Assembly: GCF_029919255.1 (NCBI RefSeq)
Contig: NZ_CP123991.1
Location: forward strand, 1,357,110-1,421,109
From: a cyanobacterium endosymbiont of Epithemia clementina EcSB
GTDB taxonomy: Bacteria > Cyanobacteriota > Cyanobacteriia > Cyanobacteriales > Microcystaceae
Reading direction: 5' to 3'
DNA length: 64,000 bases
In this document: one piece after another, positions 40,744 to 51,575 of the stretch
How positions within the stretch are numbered: position 1 is the first letter of the stretch
Layout of the letters: the number at the start of each line of letters is the position of its first letter
Position numbers and translations under genes: made by a program
Notes under the pieces: generated by a model
Seen by the model: the letters and a program-made list of their open reading frames with translations, nothing else
What the model was told of the DNA's origin: nothing
Databases searched by the model: none

Positions 40744-40773
40744 TTTTGAAGACTAATTAATTAGTCTTCAAAA
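40744..40773. repeat. 30-bp perfect palindrome, no loop
   Basis: Two 15-bp arms meeting at attaat, with no spacer. Confidence 0.9.
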
Positions 40774-40935
40774 AATAAACATTGACTTTCTTCGTCTGAT
40801 ATTTAACTAGTTAATTCTATATAATCAATATTTTTCCCAATTAATATATTGGATCGTTTCACGCTAAATCGTAGATTTTATTCCTAAACTAAATAGATCA
40901 TTGCTGTATTTTAACTAAACCTAATAAAAAGTCGC

Positions 40936-40970
40936 TTTGTTATTACAAAAATTTTTTTTGTAATAACAAA
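40936..40970. repeat. Perfect hairpin, 16-bp arms, 3-nt loop
   Basis: Left arm 40936-40951, right arm 40955-40970; the loop is ttt. It lies about 270 bp beyond the end of the ABC ATPase gene. Confidence 0.8.
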
Positions 40971-41086
40971 TAATAATAAATAAATGCAACTTTTCTGTCC
41001 AGGCTAGAAAAACATTTTAATAAATAAGATAGTATCAATTTTATAATTGATTAATGGCTAATCTAGCATACTCAATTTGATTAGCG

Positions 41087-41117
41087 AAGTATATTAAAAA
41101 TAATTTTTAATATACTT
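41087..41117 (-). terminator. Hairpin downstream of the ABC ATPase gene, possible terminator
   Basis: Perfect 14-bp arms (41087-41100 and 41104-41117) around a 3-nt loop, starting about 118 bp after the stop of the minus-strand ABC gene. It is AT-only and its T-rich inner arm is not a proper tail, so terminator function is uncertain. Confidence 0.4.
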
Positions 41118-41234
41118 ATTGCAACTAATAACAATGTTATAGGTTTATAATTGATTACTACAGATTTTTTTATAAAAACTATTCTTAGTTAATTAGAAAA
41201 CTTTGTTTTCGGCAGAAATTCTTCTGGAATACCG

Positions 41235-41975
41235 TTAATTCTGACAAATTTGTCCATCCCGAAACCAAATCGTCCGTTGACAGTGACGGGCAACTTCTGA
41301 CTCGTGAGTTACTATTACTAGTGTAATACCAGTATCACTAAGTTCTTGAAAAATACTTAATATTTCTTGAGTCATTTGGGAATCGAGGGCCCCTGTAGGT
41401 TCATCAGCCAGAAGTAACAAAGGATTATTGACAATAGCGCGGGCTATTGCTACCCTTTGTTGTTGTCCGCCCGAAAGTTGATTAGGTTTATTATGAAGAC
41501 GATTCCCTAATCCTACCTTTTCTAAAGCAGCGGCAGCGCGCTCACGTCGCTTTTGAGTGGCAATTCCTGCATAAACCATCGGTAAGATGACATTTTCTAA
41601 GGCTGTCATCTGCGGTAATAGGTGAAATTGCTGAAAAACAAAACCAATTTTACCATTACGAATGGCAGCTAATTGTGTTTCTTGTAGTCCCGAGACGTTA
41701 ATGCTGTCAAGGTAATAATAACCTGAAGTGGGACGATCAAGACAGCCAACAATATTCATTAAGGTCGACTTCCCCGAACCTGATGCCCCCATGACAGCAC
41801 AAGATTCTCCTTTTTCTATAGTTAGACTAACGTTGTTGAGAGCATGGACAGTGGTATCGCCACTACCATAAATTTTAGAAATCTTTTCTAAGCGAATAAT
41901 GATGGAGTGATATTCATTAATCTTATTAAGAGAATTCAAGGTATCCTGAGTAAACGGTAGACTGTCAAAAGCCAT
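41235..41975 (-). CDS. ABC transporter ATP-binding protein, LolD/MacB/DevA type
   Basis: A 246-residue ATPase subunit. Walker A is GASGSGKST at residues 63-71, the Q-loop is [10 protein letters not shown], the signature is [14 protein letters not shown], and Walker B is [13 protein letters not shown], followed by the H-loop [10 protein letters not shown]. The sequence belongs to the LolD/FtsE/MacB/DevA class that powers MacB-type permeases (lipoprotein release, peptide or glycolipid export). No permease or membrane-fusion gene lies next to it, so the partner must be encoded elsewhere or is lost. An N-terminal extension of about 25 residues is unusual; the start could be internal. Confidence 0.88.
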   Translation of the reverse strand: MAFDSLPFTQDTLNSLNKINEYHSIIIRLEKISKIYGSGDTTVHALNNVSLTIEKGESCAVMGASGSGKSTLMNIVGCLDRPTSGYYYLDSINVSGLQETQLAAIRNGKIGFVFQQFHLLPQMTALENVILPMVYAGIATQKRRERAAAALEKVGLGNRLHNKPNQLSGGQQQRVAIARAIVNNPLLLLADEPTGALDSQMTQEILSIFQELSDTGITLVIVTHESEVARHCQRTIWFRDGQICQN

Positions 41976-42468
41976 TTTGAAGTAAATGTCAATCTAAGTG
42001 ATGTTTATATTTTATAATGGCGTACATCACAAAAATTAAACACTTCTTAATAAAACAGTTAGGATCGCTGCTCTTAGATAGTTTCCATTGAGTCAAAATT
42101 TTTCACTGATCAACTGATTTTTTAAATTTTTTCAATGACTTATTCTGCATCGATTAACAGTTAAATAACTACTTGTATAATGCTATATCTTTCAGTGGGT
42201 GAGTTCATAGGTTTAATTTCTACTATAAGCACAATGCCTTCATCTTTAATCTAAAATAGCTGAAAGTTTTCTCCTGATTCATAATAATGCCTAAATTAAG
42301 TCCTTGAATAGAGGGGACACGTTGCTTGATCATAATTAGTCTAGATTTTCTGAATTTCCACACTTGACCGAGCATTCAACCTATAGCTAGGAAACAAGTT
42401 TTCATGATTTTACTTTCAATAGCCATTAGGATAGTAAAAATAATCCATTAATAACCTGATCGTTCTCA
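41976..42468. other. Divergent intergenic region with possible relic
   Basis: About 490 bp between divergent genes. On the minus strand, 42100-42310 gives MIKQRVPSIQGLNLGIIMNQ in one frame and, after an apparent shift, EGIVLIVEIKPMNSPTERYS in another, which looks like a small frameshifted gene I cannot name. The promoter of ruvB should lie in the last 100 bp. Confidence 0.35.
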
Positions 42469-43581
42469 ATGACAGTTAAACGCTCAGCTAAGTCTCAATC
42501 GTTTGTTCGTCAATCGTCTAACCCTCAATCATCCTCTAGACACAAGAAATCTTCCCCATCTTCTGCAATTTTACTGTCAGGGAGAGCCACACCCCCAGAA
42601 AAGCAAAATATAGATGAGACTCTTCGTCCTAGTTGCTTAGCTGACTATATTGGACAAAAAAGCCTTAAAAATATTTTGTCTATTGCTATAGAAGCTGCCA
42701 AAACTAGACAAGATTCTCTCGATCACTTACTTTTGTACGGACCTCCTGGACTCGGTAAAACGACTATTTCCTTGATTATAGCGACGGAAATGGGGGTTCA
42801 CTGTACAATGACAACCGCTCCTGCTTTAGAGCGTCCTAGAGATATTACAGGACTTCTAGTTAATCTTAAACCAGGGGATATTCTTTTTGTTGATGAAATT
42901 CATCGTCTCAACCGATTGACTGAAGAATTACTTTACCCAGCAATGGAAGACTATCGTCTCGACATTACCCTTGGTAAAGGACAAGCTGCTAGAACTAACA
43001 CTATTTCCTTGCCCAAGTTTACCTTGATTGGAGCAACGACTAAAATCGGGGCGTTAACCTCTCCCTTACGCGATCGCTTTGGGCTCATTCAACGATTACA
43101 GTTTTACAAAACTGATGAATTAATGTTGATCGTATTACGAACCGCCAAAATTCTGAATACGGAAATCACTAAAAATGGAGCAGCAGAAATAGCTCATCGT
43201 TCACGGGGAACCCCTCGAATTGCTAATCGTTTATTACGGCGAGTAAGAGACTATATGCAAGTGAAAAGACTCAATTGTATTAGTCAAAAATTAGCAGCCG
43301 AAGCCTTGGATATTTATCAAGTGGACATTCAAGGACTTGATTGGACAGATCGCCTAATCTTAGAAACCATGATTAATCAATTTCAAGGAGGACCCATTGG
43401 GCTAGAAGCGATAGCGGCTGCTACGGGAGAAGATGCAAAAACTATTGAAGAAGTTTATGAACCCTATCTATTACAAATTGGTTATCTTCGTCGCACAGCT
43501 AGGGGAAGAGTCGTTACTAACCAAGCTTATCAACATTTAGAACAAATAACTGAGGGACAGTTGTCTATTTTTAATAGATAG
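42469..43581 (+). CDS. ruvB: Holliday junction branch-migration ATPase RuvB
   Basis: The hexameric AAA+ motor that, with RuvA, drives branch migration at Holliday junctions. It is 370 residues, including a Ser-rich N-terminal extension of about 45 residues as in other cyanobacteria. Walker A is GPPGLGKTT at residues 91-99, Walker [12 protein letters not shown], sensor 1 [20 protein letters not shown], and the C-terminal winged helix has [20 protein letters not shown] and [20 protein letters not shown]. All ATPase motifs are intact, so recombinational repair is at least partly kept. It is monocistronic. Confidence 0.96.
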   Translation: MTVKRSAKSQSFVRQSSNPQSSSRHKKSSPSSAILLSGRATPPEKQNIDETLRPSCLADYIGQKSLKNILSIAIEAAKTRQDSLDHLLLYGPPGLGKTTISLIIATEMGVHCTMTTAPALERPRDITGLLVNLKPGDILFVDEIHRLNRLTEELLYPAMEDYRLDITLGKGQAARTNTISLPKFTLIGATTKIGALTSPLRDRFGLIQRLQFYKTDELMLIVLRTAKILNTEITKNGAAEIAHRSRGTPRIANRLLRRVRDYMQVKRLNCISQKLAAEALDIYQVDIQGLDWTDRLILETMINQFQGGPIGLEAIAAATGEDAKTIEEVYEPYLLQIGYLRRTARGRVVTNQAYQHLEQITEGQLSIFNR

Positions 43582-43603
43582 TTAATGAGGAGTTCTTCAT
43601 TAA
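43582..43603 (+). terminator. Imperfect hairpin directly after ruvB
   Basis: Seven perfect pairs (ttaatga/tcattaa) extended by three more with one G-T pair, starting at the ruvB stop. No strong T-tail, so a weak terminator at best. A second AT-rich hairpin follows at about 43673-43700. Confidence 0.35.
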
Positions 43604-43776
43604 TTGATTCTTCTAAATTAGAAACAAAAAAATGATATAAAACACTAAAAATCTTGTCTTACAAAAGTTTTAAGGTATAAAAAATATATTTTTATACCTA
43701 TCAAGTTCTTGAAGTTATTAGCAACTTATCTGTAATAACTTGGTTTAAAAGAGCCAGTAAATTTTCAATTTAATCA

Positions 43777-43804
43777 CAAAAAAAATAATCTCTCCGAAGA
43801 GAGA
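43777..43804 (-). terminator. Rho-independent terminator of the squalene/phytoene synthase gene
   Basis: On the minus strand the sequence reads TCTCTC-TTCG-GAGAGA followed by TTA and a run of T. This is a UUCG tetraloop hairpin with a U-tract, beginning 33 nt after the stop of the gene at 43837. The best textbook terminator in the window. Confidence 0.88.
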
Positions 43805-43836
43805 CTTCATTCTAAACTTAATCGCTAATTTTTAAC

Positions 43837-44658
43837 CTAATGACTTAAACCGGTTACTTGTTGGACTAAAGCAATAACGTCACTACGGCTTAATTTTTTT
43901 TGGCCTAAAGCCATCACCTCTAGAGTTCCATAGGCTAATGCTAAAGAAATTTTACAGAAATCTAAGGCCGGTCCTGGGGGCAAAGACTTAGTATAGTAGT
44001 CAGCTAACGTAAGGTTACGACGAGCATATTGATGAACATCTTGTTCTAGCCATCCTTGGGGCAGGAAATTTACTCCACGTTTCAGATCTTCGCGATGATT
44101 ACGGACAATATTAACCGCTTGTAACCCTCGACCAAATCCAATAGCATAGGTTCGGTTAGTTTGAGTCCCATCGTACCAGGCCCACAAGTCAGACAAAAGT
44201 AACCCTACTGCCCCAGCCACACTAAAAGTATATTGATCTAAGTGAGCTTCAGTATTGATTGTCCAGTTGTTTTCAGCCCAATAGGCCATACGATCAGCCA
44301 TTGCTGCTGTAGCATCCCAAACACGAGGAGCAATGGAGTCAGGGGCCAATAAAGCCCATTGTCCTACCCGTAAGGTTACATCTGGCAAGATAGCATTATA
44401 GGGCATTAATCCAACTGAAAAATCCTCAATACTAGTGTTTTCCGTCCCTGACTGTAAATTGAGACTCATACGGCGTAAGAGTTTAGCTTTGGTGAAATTA
44501 TCAAGTTGAGGATGATCTTCTACTTCATCGATGGCCCGCATACATAAATAAGCAGAGGAGACGGCTTCCTGTAGCCCATCTGGAAGACGGCTAATGGGAA
44601 TGTAAAATGTTCTACTCGTTTCCTTGAGAATTTTTAAGGCATTATTTCTTAAAGTCAT
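43837..44658 (-). CDS. Squalene/phytoene synthase family enzyme
   Basis: A 273-residue prenyl transferase of the head-to-head class, joining two prenyl diphosphates to squalene- or phytoene-type products at the membrane surface. SRTFYIPISRLP is the N-terminal substrate motif, AIDEVEDH the first aspartate-rich motif, and AVNIVRNHREDLKRGVNFLP the second. The opening MTLRNNALKILKETSRTFYI differs from the canonical cyanobacterial CrtB (longer, different N-terminus) and is closer to the squalene-synthase-like branch, so I give no symbol. AGGAG lies before the ATG. It is monocistronic with a strong terminator. Product unproven: hopanoid/sterol precursor or carotenoid. Confidence 0.78.
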   Translation of the reverse strand: MTLRNNALKILKETSRTFYIPISRLPDGLQEAVSSAYLCMRAIDEVEDHPQLDNFTKAKLLRRMSLNLQSGTENTSIEDFSVGLMPYNAILPDVTLRVGQWALLAPDSIAPRVWDATAAMADRMAYWAENNWTINTEAHLDQYTFSVAGAVGLLLSDLWAWYDGTQTNRTYAIGFGRGLQAVNIVRNHREDLKRGVNFLPQGWLEQDVHQYARRNLTLADYYTKSLPPGPALDFCKISLALAYGTLEVMALGQKKLSRSDVIALVQQVTGLSH

Positions 44659-47219
44659 TTATTTAACTCCTCACACCGATTTAGGCAATAGCATAGACTT
44701 ACTTATCTGAGAGATCTAACTAAACTATTATGAAGTTCCTAACTAAAGGAAAATTTACTATCTATCATGTTAGATATTAAAGACGATGTCTATTGTATTA
44801 CGCTTAAGTTAAATTTGCTTTAACTAGATGCTTTCATTAAATTAAGTACATTCTGATTAAGCAGACGATGGCTCTTTATCCTCAATGAAATAAAAAGTTA
44901 ACAAGTTCTAAAGACTCAGTCGTTACTCACGATACTAATAGATATCAACCAAAATAAGACCAACTGTTGGTGGTTTTCGGTATTAGAACTGTCTCTTTAC
45001 CAAATTAAGCTCTAACCGAGATTTCTCTAGGGCTATATCCCCTCGACATTGCTAAAATTAGTGAAGTTGAGTAGAGTGTCATCGTTGATTTTTATTTAGG
45101 ATTACAATAATACGACCAGCGACCACCACGACCAAACTAGCATTTTGGTCAGATCTTTGCCAAGTTATTCCCAAAATTACTCTAGCTACAGCTACTATGA
45201 GCAGTCTGACTACTTAACTAATTGGTGCTGTTTCAAGAATTACCCCGCACGAACTGTTCAACTGCAGAGGATAAAGTCCATTGTCGGGATTTATTAGTTT
45301 TTGTTGCTTTGGTAGAGTCAGTAACTAGCATTAATCCCTGAAAGTTATCGGTTTTGAGCTTGTAAGTCTACATGAAATCCTACGATAGTTGGTTTCGATT
45401 TCGTTTTTTGGGGATAGATACACCAAAAGAGCTAAATCCATGTAGTTTTACTATTATCAATAATAATAGCTCAAATCAGTAGAATATAGATATTATGGCT
45501 GTTTTCATTATCAATTAATTAATTTCAAAATAAGTAGGACATTTTTTAAAAGACTTAGTATTGTAAATAGTCTGCTTAGACATTATTAAATAATAAAAAG
45601 TATTACACTATTTCCTCGTAGTCAAAAAACTTTTATCAAGAGAGGCATAACTACTTAATATTATCGAACAATTTATAGTGACGATGCTACTTTTAATATA
45701 TTTAATTTAATTTAAGAACTTAAGTAAACCTCCCAATATTTGATATATTGGACGTTGATATAGATATAGTTCTAATTTTTGAACTTAGTTTACATTGACA
45801 AACCTGAAGTTTATCTAGCAATTATCTGTTACCTAATCAGAATAAATTTTAAAAACTAATTTTATGGTAAATATCCAAATAATTTAGAAAAAATCGCATT
45901 AATTGAAGCAATTATTAGATTTTTTTTACCATTTTTACTCTTACATAATTGATAAATCAAGAAGCATTTTTAAGTTATATAACAGAAGTACTGATACTAT
46001 GACTATGGTTAATAGCTTATGTAGTCATGAAAAATACATAGACTTATAAACTTATAAAAATCAGAAAACTTATGGAATTTATAATAGGAGCAAAAGTAGT
46101 ATTTTTATTCCCTTATTCTCGCAATTTTCACTCCATTGAAAATGGTTAATCAAAAATTAAAGAATTTTTGCAATCTCAAAAATACCGGAATTCTAGAAAA
46201 CTAAATCTAGCGATTGATTTAGTAACTAATGAAGATAGAACTGGACAGTTTATCCTACTACTATTAGTATGAGCTATATAGTGGAAAACTACTATTAACA
46301 AGCTATATGGTACTTGGCATTTTCATTACTAAATTCGGCATGTTCCAAATTTTATGTCGGAAAACGGGACGAACAATTTTCTTTCCTGTGATTCAAACAA
46401 AGCCATGTACCGTCACGCAGATCAAAATTTTTAAAAAATTAAGTATAACCTATCTACATGGAATTTTTAGATATTAGGAACTACTTTTGTGAAGAATTTC
46501 GGTCATCAATAATGTCATTTTGTGTGGTGCCTGACCGAAGAATATCCATCTAAGCAGAATTTTCCAAAGATCTGAAAAGAAAAAGAGCCTATGCCCTCAC
46601 ATTCATTGCCACAATGAAACTCAGTCCCACACCACTAGAAATGTAACCATAGATAAGCAAAACTGTTACTAGAGGGGAACAAGGAACTTCGTGTAACAAA
46701 GTAAATTACAGATTTTAACATGATTACCTTTTCGAGTTTAGCTATTTCAGATAAATCTAATAATTTGATTCCAGAAGTGTTCAAAACATAAAAAAGATAG
46801 GTTAAAAATCTCAAGATTGTAAAATATCTGACACAGTTTAAAGTCTCTCTAATCAATTTTATTTTGTGAAGCACCAATCAGCTTTTCTAAAGGATTTGAC
46901 ATAAACCCAAAATTTTTCCAGTTGTACACAAAGATTCTTTTGTTGGAGCAACAGAAAAATACCTGACTATCTTACCATTTTCTTTGTATAGAAAAGCTAA
47001 AACTATAATCATTCTCTATGCTTTTTCTTGAATCTATATCTTTGAGAGATTTTCATTTATATTTTGGATCTTCTAAAGCACTAAAAACTCTTTTAACATC
47101 CTCGGTGTTTAGATTTTCTACTTTCTCACTCAGATTTAACTCCAGCTTTGTTAACTTATTCTAATGTCTTCATAAGATAAATAACTTTTTCCATCAGAAA
47201 CAAAAAATTGTTACTTATC
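44659..47219. other. 2.6-kb region with decayed coding DNA
   Basis: It contains an unidentified minus-strand pseudogene at about 45090-45410. Near 46.1-46.6 kb short plus-strand frames such as LKEFLQSQKYRNSRKLNLAI, and at 46635-46877 a minus-strand frame with IKLLDLSEIAKLEKVIM, faintly resembling the end of IS4-type transposases, suggest further relics. No intact gene or RNA recognised. Confidence 0.5.
45090..45410 (-). pseudogene. Unidentified frameshifted gene
   Basis: Minus-strand frames give FQGLMLVTDSTKATKTNKSR, then QWTLSSAVEQFVRGNS to a stop. In a shifted frame VVRLLIVAVARVILGITWQR and SLVVVVAGRIIVIL follow, resembling one or two membrane helices. A further shifted frame around 45.0 kb reads GDIALEKSRLELNLVKRQ. 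The pieces look like one soluble-plus-membrane protein broken by at least two shifts; the family is unknown. Confidence 0.4.
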
Positions 47220-48092
47220 TTATTTAATCAAAGGAAATCCTAATTCCTCTCGTTGTTGTAAATATAATTGGGCAACTTCTCTGGCTAAATTGCGAATACG
47301 TCCAATATAACGAGTTCTTTCGGCTACTGCGATAACTCCCCGTGCATCCAACAAATTAAAACTGTGGGAACATTTCAGAACATAATCTAAACTCGGTAAC
47401 ACTAACCCTCGTTTAAGGAGTTGTTTAGCTTCCTGTTCGTATAGTTCAAATAATTTAAACAATAATTCGGGATCGGAGGCTTCAAAATTATAGGTACACT
47501 GTTCTACTTCACTTTTTAGAAAAATATCACCATAATTCACCTGATCGTTCCACTGAATTTTGGTAATGGCTTCTACATCTTGGAGATACATAGCTAACCG
47601 TTCTAACCCATAAGTAATCTCGATGGAAACTGGATGACAATCAATCCCCCCACATTGTTGAAAATAGGTAAACTGGGTAATTTCCATGCCATCTAACCAA
47701 ACTTCCCAACCTACACCCCAGGCTCCTAGAGTAGGAGACTCCCAATTATCTTCGACAAAACGAATATCATGATCTTCAGGATGAATTCCTAACTTTCTCA
47801 GAGAGTCAAGATAAGTTTCTTGAATATTATCAGGAGAGGGTTTAATAAGTACTTGATATTGAAAATAGTGCTGAAAGCGATTAGGGTTTTCTCCATAGCG
47901 GCCATCTGTTGGCCGGCGACAGGGTTCTACATAGGCTACTGCCCAAGGTTCAGGTCCAATTGCCCGCAAGAAAGTATGAGGACTCATAGTTCCTGCTCCT
48001 TTCTCTGTGTCGTAGGGTTGAGTAATCAAGCACCCACAATTGCCCCAAAACTCATGTAATTTAGTAATGATTTCTTGAAAATTAATCGACAC
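47220..48092 (-). CDS. glyQ: Glycyl-tRNA synthetase alpha subunit
   Basis: The catalytic subunit of the bacterial heterotetrameric glycyl-tRNA synthetase, which charges tRNA-Gly with GlyS. It is 290 residues, the normal length. [60 protein letters not shown] and [20 protein letters not shown] form the class II active site, and [16 protein letters not shown] the second half. The gene is intact and essential. glyS is not adjacent; separation of glyQ and glyS is usual in cyanobacteria. A 12-bp imperfect hairpin lies just after the stop on the minus strand. Confidence 0.97.
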   Translation of the reverse strand: MSINFQEIITKLHEFWGNCGCLITQPYDTEKGAGTMSPHTFLRAIGPEPWAVAYVEPCRRPTDGRYGENPNRFQHYFQYQVLIKPSPDNIQETYLDSLRKLGIHPEDHDIRFVEDNWESPTLGAWGVGWEVWLDGMEITQFTYFQQCGGIDCHPVSIEITYGLERLAMYLQDVEAITKIQWNDQVNYGDIFLKSEVEQCTYNFEASDPELLFKLFELYEQEAKQLLKRGLVLPSLDYVLKCSHSFNLLDARGVIAVAERTRYIGRIRNLAREVAQLYLQQREELGFPLIK

Positions 48093-48319
48093 TTAATATC
48101 CTCGCGTCCCAAAACGAATCTTAATGAATTACCTAAAATCCATTCTGACATCCTGACTATTATATTTTCAAGGGTGATCTTGATCTATCTAGACTAGAAT
48201 TTGCGGTGGAAAGTGTTTAAGCGAGGATGGGAAACCAGAAATGGGTAATGTTTTTTGTTTTTTTCTTGAAATGTTAATCTACTAAACAATGAAAAAATAG
48301 CTCAGTCATCAGTCTCAAG

Positions 48320-48490
48320 AACATTGAGGCTAAGATAGACACTACGATGTTAGTCTGCCTGAAAATTCAGCTAGTAGAATTAGAAGGACAAAAATTATCT
48401 AACGTGACTCACGACTCAAAAATTATCTTCAGAATGAGAATAAAAATAGAAAAATTATTTTTATATACAGTAGGATAGAAATTTTAATAA
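48320..48490 (+). mobile_element. Relic of dispersed IS element
   Basis: It shares blocks with the relic at 32810-32995, such as aaaattcagcta and the order of neighbouring motifs, but with many substitutions and small indels. No frame is left open. Confidence 0.5.
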
Positions 48491-49416
48491 ATTGTAGACT
48501 CGCTAAAAATTTATTAAAAATAATTTATCTGTAAATTATTCAAGTATACAGAATAATTATGTAATTTTTGGATAGATGTAAGAAGATATAAGATATCTTT
48601 AAAAAGTCTCATAAAAGAGTAAAATAAACTGTCATAGCTAACAACTATCTAAGGTTAATAAAAAAGGGACAAAAGTGAAATTAACTCCTGAAAAAATTTA
48701 AAACCTAAGAAAGGCTAAAAATGAAGGCAAAAAAGTAACTACGAGAAATTTTTATGTTATTAATACAAATTAAATGTAGAAATACAACAAAGATAATGTT
48801 GTTATTAAAGATAACAACTAAGTGCATACAAATAGCTTTTTAAGAATTATTATTAAACAATAAATATTGAAGAAATAAATATTTTTTAAAAAAATTATAA
48901 AAAACTAGAACTCAATATCTAATTTTAATTATTGTATAAATTTTAAAATATGGAATTGCCTGACGTATGTTTTGATACCAATATTATTTGGCTAAGTTAT
49001 CTAACTAATATACTGCTCAAAGCGGTTGCTATAAGCAATATAAATGAAAACAATAATAACTTGATTAGAATGACATAAATATAGAAATTTAAATAGTTAA
49101 GATCTATTGATTTACATCTTTATTTTTTTTTAAACTTAATTGGAGTCGATTTAAATAAATTGTAATAAGTCTGTAACAATAGAATACCATTGTTGATTAG
49201 ATCTAAAGTTTAAATAACTACTATTTATCTGATAAGATAGACTTTATAAACTGTAATTTTTGAGTTATGTTAATAAGTTTATTTGCTGTCATAATCTTGA
49301 GTAGACGGGTCTTAAATTAGCTGCTAATAATTATACTTAAGGATACCCAATCGTGTAAAAATGATAATATAACCTGTATAAATACATTGCTTTTATAAAC
49401 TATAAACATCTAAAAT

Positions 49417-49445
49417 ATTATGATTTTTTTTAAAAAAATCATAAT
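49417..49445. repeat. 29-bp palindrome, 14-bp arms
   Basis: Arms 49417-49430 and 49432-49445 around one central T; partly a T-run against an A-run, so it is less informative than the others. Confidence 0.7.
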
Positions 49446-49543
49446 TTACCTAGAGCAGTATTAAGAATAGATAAATAGATTGATTGATCACATTTATAAG
49501 ATTTACAAAACCTATCGCTCAACACTCAAAGCGTAAATTGTGT

Positions 49544-49760
49544 AATTTTTAATCTAAGCTAATCACTTCTTGATGTTTTGCTTCTCTATCTGGTATAGAG
49601 GTATTACCCTGCCTTATTTGCCGTCAATATTAGCGGGTTACTTGTATTCTTTCCCACAACTGCTCTATTTGAGGACGATATCTTTAACGAACAGAATTAA
49701 GTTTGTTGACTTGATCATTGCTGAGGTTAAGTTGTTCCATCAATTTTTATAGGCTCTTCT
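49544..49760 (-). pseudogene. Spy/CpxP-like periplasmic protein, nonsense-riddled
   Basis: One minus-strand frame reads LMEQLNLSNDQVNKLNSVR, stop, RYRPQIEQLWERIQVTR, two stops, RQIRQGNTSIPDREAKHQEV. This is the LTxxQ-like helical repeat of Spy/CpxP or periplasmic heavy-metal sensor proteins (L-s-x-d-Q-x-x-x-L ... yrPqieqL). Three internal stops and no indel in this stretch; the stop positions are where CAA and TGG codons would be expected. It lies downstream of the ECF sigma relic on the same strand, the order in which such genes are found in cyanobacterial operons. Confidence 0.65.
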
Positions 49761-50369
49761 AGCCTGGTCTTCCCAAGTCACTACTTTTCAGGCATGCTAT
49801 TGATGTTGATACTTACAAATAAAATAATCTTGTTGCGAAAAAGATTCTGTGAAAACGATAGCACCATGTAACGAAAGAGTAAATAAAAATATTATTAGTA
49901 CTCTGTGAATGAAATTTTATATTTAAGATCTTCTTAGGTACTTTCAGTGATTTCATGACTTTAAAAATGATAAAGTAACGTCAGGGAGTTAATACTGAGA
50001 TATTTGGTTTCAAGATTTACTAACAACAATCAATTAGAATACAATAGTTTATAATGGTTTTTACCTGGTATCTCTCCTAGGGGTTCCTCCAAATTTTTAA
50101 CCATAAAAGTTTTTAATTCAGTTATATTTCTTCTATTTCCTATTGGGTAAGATAGTTGCAACCAATGATAATTCTTACTAAGAGCTACTAGCGACCACTG
50201 CGCCAGGAACAAGCCAAACCCAAGGTCGGCTTTTGTGACCTTTAGATTGAGATTATTTAGTCACCTTATAAATTAATTGATTTTCAAAGGAGAGTTTTTC
50301 AGTAGAGGTAATAGACTGTTTTTAAAATAAAAGAGATTATTTTTGGATGTTTATAGAATAATTTGGGCA

Positions 50370-50938
50370 TTATAATGCTCTTTGTTGCTCAAAAAATTTA
50401 TGAACTTGATTGCGAGTATAAAATAAACGAGATTTTACAGTTCCCACAGGTAAATTTAAGATATTCGCAACCTCTTTTTGGGAGACATCTTCTGAGTTAT
50501 GCAATGCTAAAATAACATGATGTTCTAAGCCAAGCGTTTGTAATCCCTGTTAAACTAAATCTCAATAATATAGCCATATATTAAGTCAGAAGTATCTGAT
50601 AACAGAGAAAGGGTCATATTTAAGGTTGCGCTGTCCTCAGTTCAAGAGAGACTTTACGCTAACTTCCATTTTTTATCAGTAGCCACGTTCGAGGTAATTC
50701 AGTACAGTCAGGCAAAAAAGTAATTGGGGTTTCATAGTCGAGGTGATGCTTTCCAAACTCGGAGAAAGACTTCCTGTACTAATTTATCAGGTACTTCACG
50801 GCCACACAATGTTAATAGCGCCAGCACAGTTGTCGGAATAAGATAGAATTGCCTCGCTGACACTGCAGTACTATGTTTTTGTCTTTTGTATAAGCTTGGT
50901 TTTCTGCTAACATAATTGTGCTTTACCTCACCGGTCAA
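50370..50938 (-). pseudogene. ECF sigma factor relic
   Basis: The 5' part on the minus strand contains LCGREVPDKLVQEVFLRVWK, the sigma region 2.2 motif (D-x-x-Q-e-v-F-L-r-v-W). The 3' part reads LGLEHHVILALHNSEDVSQK, EVANILNLPVGTVKSRLFYT and ends RNQVHKFFEQQRAL at a TAA (50370-50372), an unmistakable region 4 helix-turn-helix. Between them (about 50540-50730) the frame is broken by stops and shifts. The region 2.1 start is also poorly preserved. This was a stress-type ECF sigma gene, now inactive. Confidence 0.82.
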
Positions 50939-51158
50939 TCCACTCGTTTAGATTAAGAAGTTATTTAAAAGTTCAATTAATGACGAAGAACAATGAATAT
51001 CTGTCCAGTTTTCAAAAAGCTATCATCTAAATCTTATGTCCATGTAGTTGTCTATACATTTATCCAATTTATATTGGAGAGGAAAAGATAAATCAATAGA
51101 AGATAAACTGATGCAAGAAAATTAGTGAAGAAGTTTTGAACAATACCTTATCCGAAAA

Positions 51159-51413
51159 GTGCCTCTTACTTTAACTTACTGCGAATTTAATTGCGGTTTT
51201 GTTGACTGTAATGACTGTTCTTTATTAGAGTTTTTTATACACAAAACATTAAGGATCATGGACTTAATTGATTGTCCTTATGGCAAGTATCAACTAATGT
51301 TAAATCGCACCGCAACGTACCAAGCACAATTAATCTTAATTGCCTTAAGTCTTTTATCGTATTTTACATCCATTACTTTTGTAGTAAAATTTATCAAAAC
51401 GATAATTTCTTAA
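51159..51413 (+). CDS. Possible small membrane protein, unknown
   Basis: An 84-codon frame beginning at GTG. It is Cys-rich at the front (YCEFNCGFVDCNDCSLLEFF), then MDLIDCPYGKYQLMLNRTAT and a C-terminal hydrophobic helix (LILIALSLLSYFTSITFVV). The second half, starting at ATG 51258, could be a stand-alone peptide of about 51 residues. I recognise no family. Codon content is less extreme than in the surrounding desert, which slightly favours a real or recently lost gene. Confidence 0.35.
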   Translation: MPLTLTYCEFNCGFVDCNDCSLLEFFIHKTLRIMDLIDCPYGKYQLMLNRTATYQAQLILIALSLLSYFTSITFVVKFIKTIIS

Positions 51414-51575
51414 AAAAGACTTTCTTATAAGAGAGTGACTCATTAACATAATAAATTTTGAAATTAGTTAAAAATATATATTGATGGTGTGAGTAGTCAA
51501 TAACTTAGGAAATTTACCTGTAGTTTTATCGAAAATGAAATCTTCTTTCTATAAGATAAATATTTAAAATCAGAA

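Larger units (their letters stand above)
38896..41234. other. 2.3-kb AT-rich region rich in palindromes
   Basis: No intact gene. It contains hairpins at 40329-40377, 40682-40701, 40744-40773, 40936-40970 and 41087-41117, the highest local density in the window, plus a possible 54-codon fragment at 39872-40036. Confidence 0.65.
48093..51575. other. 3.5-kb region of decayed genes
   Basis: It includes an IS relic (48320-48490), a second mobile-element fragment (about 48660-48900, with VKLTPEKI then NLRKAKNEGKKVTTRNF), a palindrome at 49417-49445, the Spy/CpxP-like pseudogene, the ECF sigma pseudogene, and a doubtful small ORF at 51159. Confidence 0.7.

Noticed and set aside
43837-44658. Naming the prenyl synthase crtB
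   Set aside because: The N-terminus and length differ from canonical cyanobacterial CrtB and resemble the squalene-synthase-like branch, so the symbol is withheld.
46635-46877. Minus-strand frame resembling the end of an IS4 transposase
   Set aside because: Only a faint helical resemblance and no DDE motif or neighbouring transposase segment; not enough for a feature.
49570-49752. Plus-strand open frame of 60 codons
   Set aside because: Antisense to the Spy/CpxP-like relic, which explains the sequence better.
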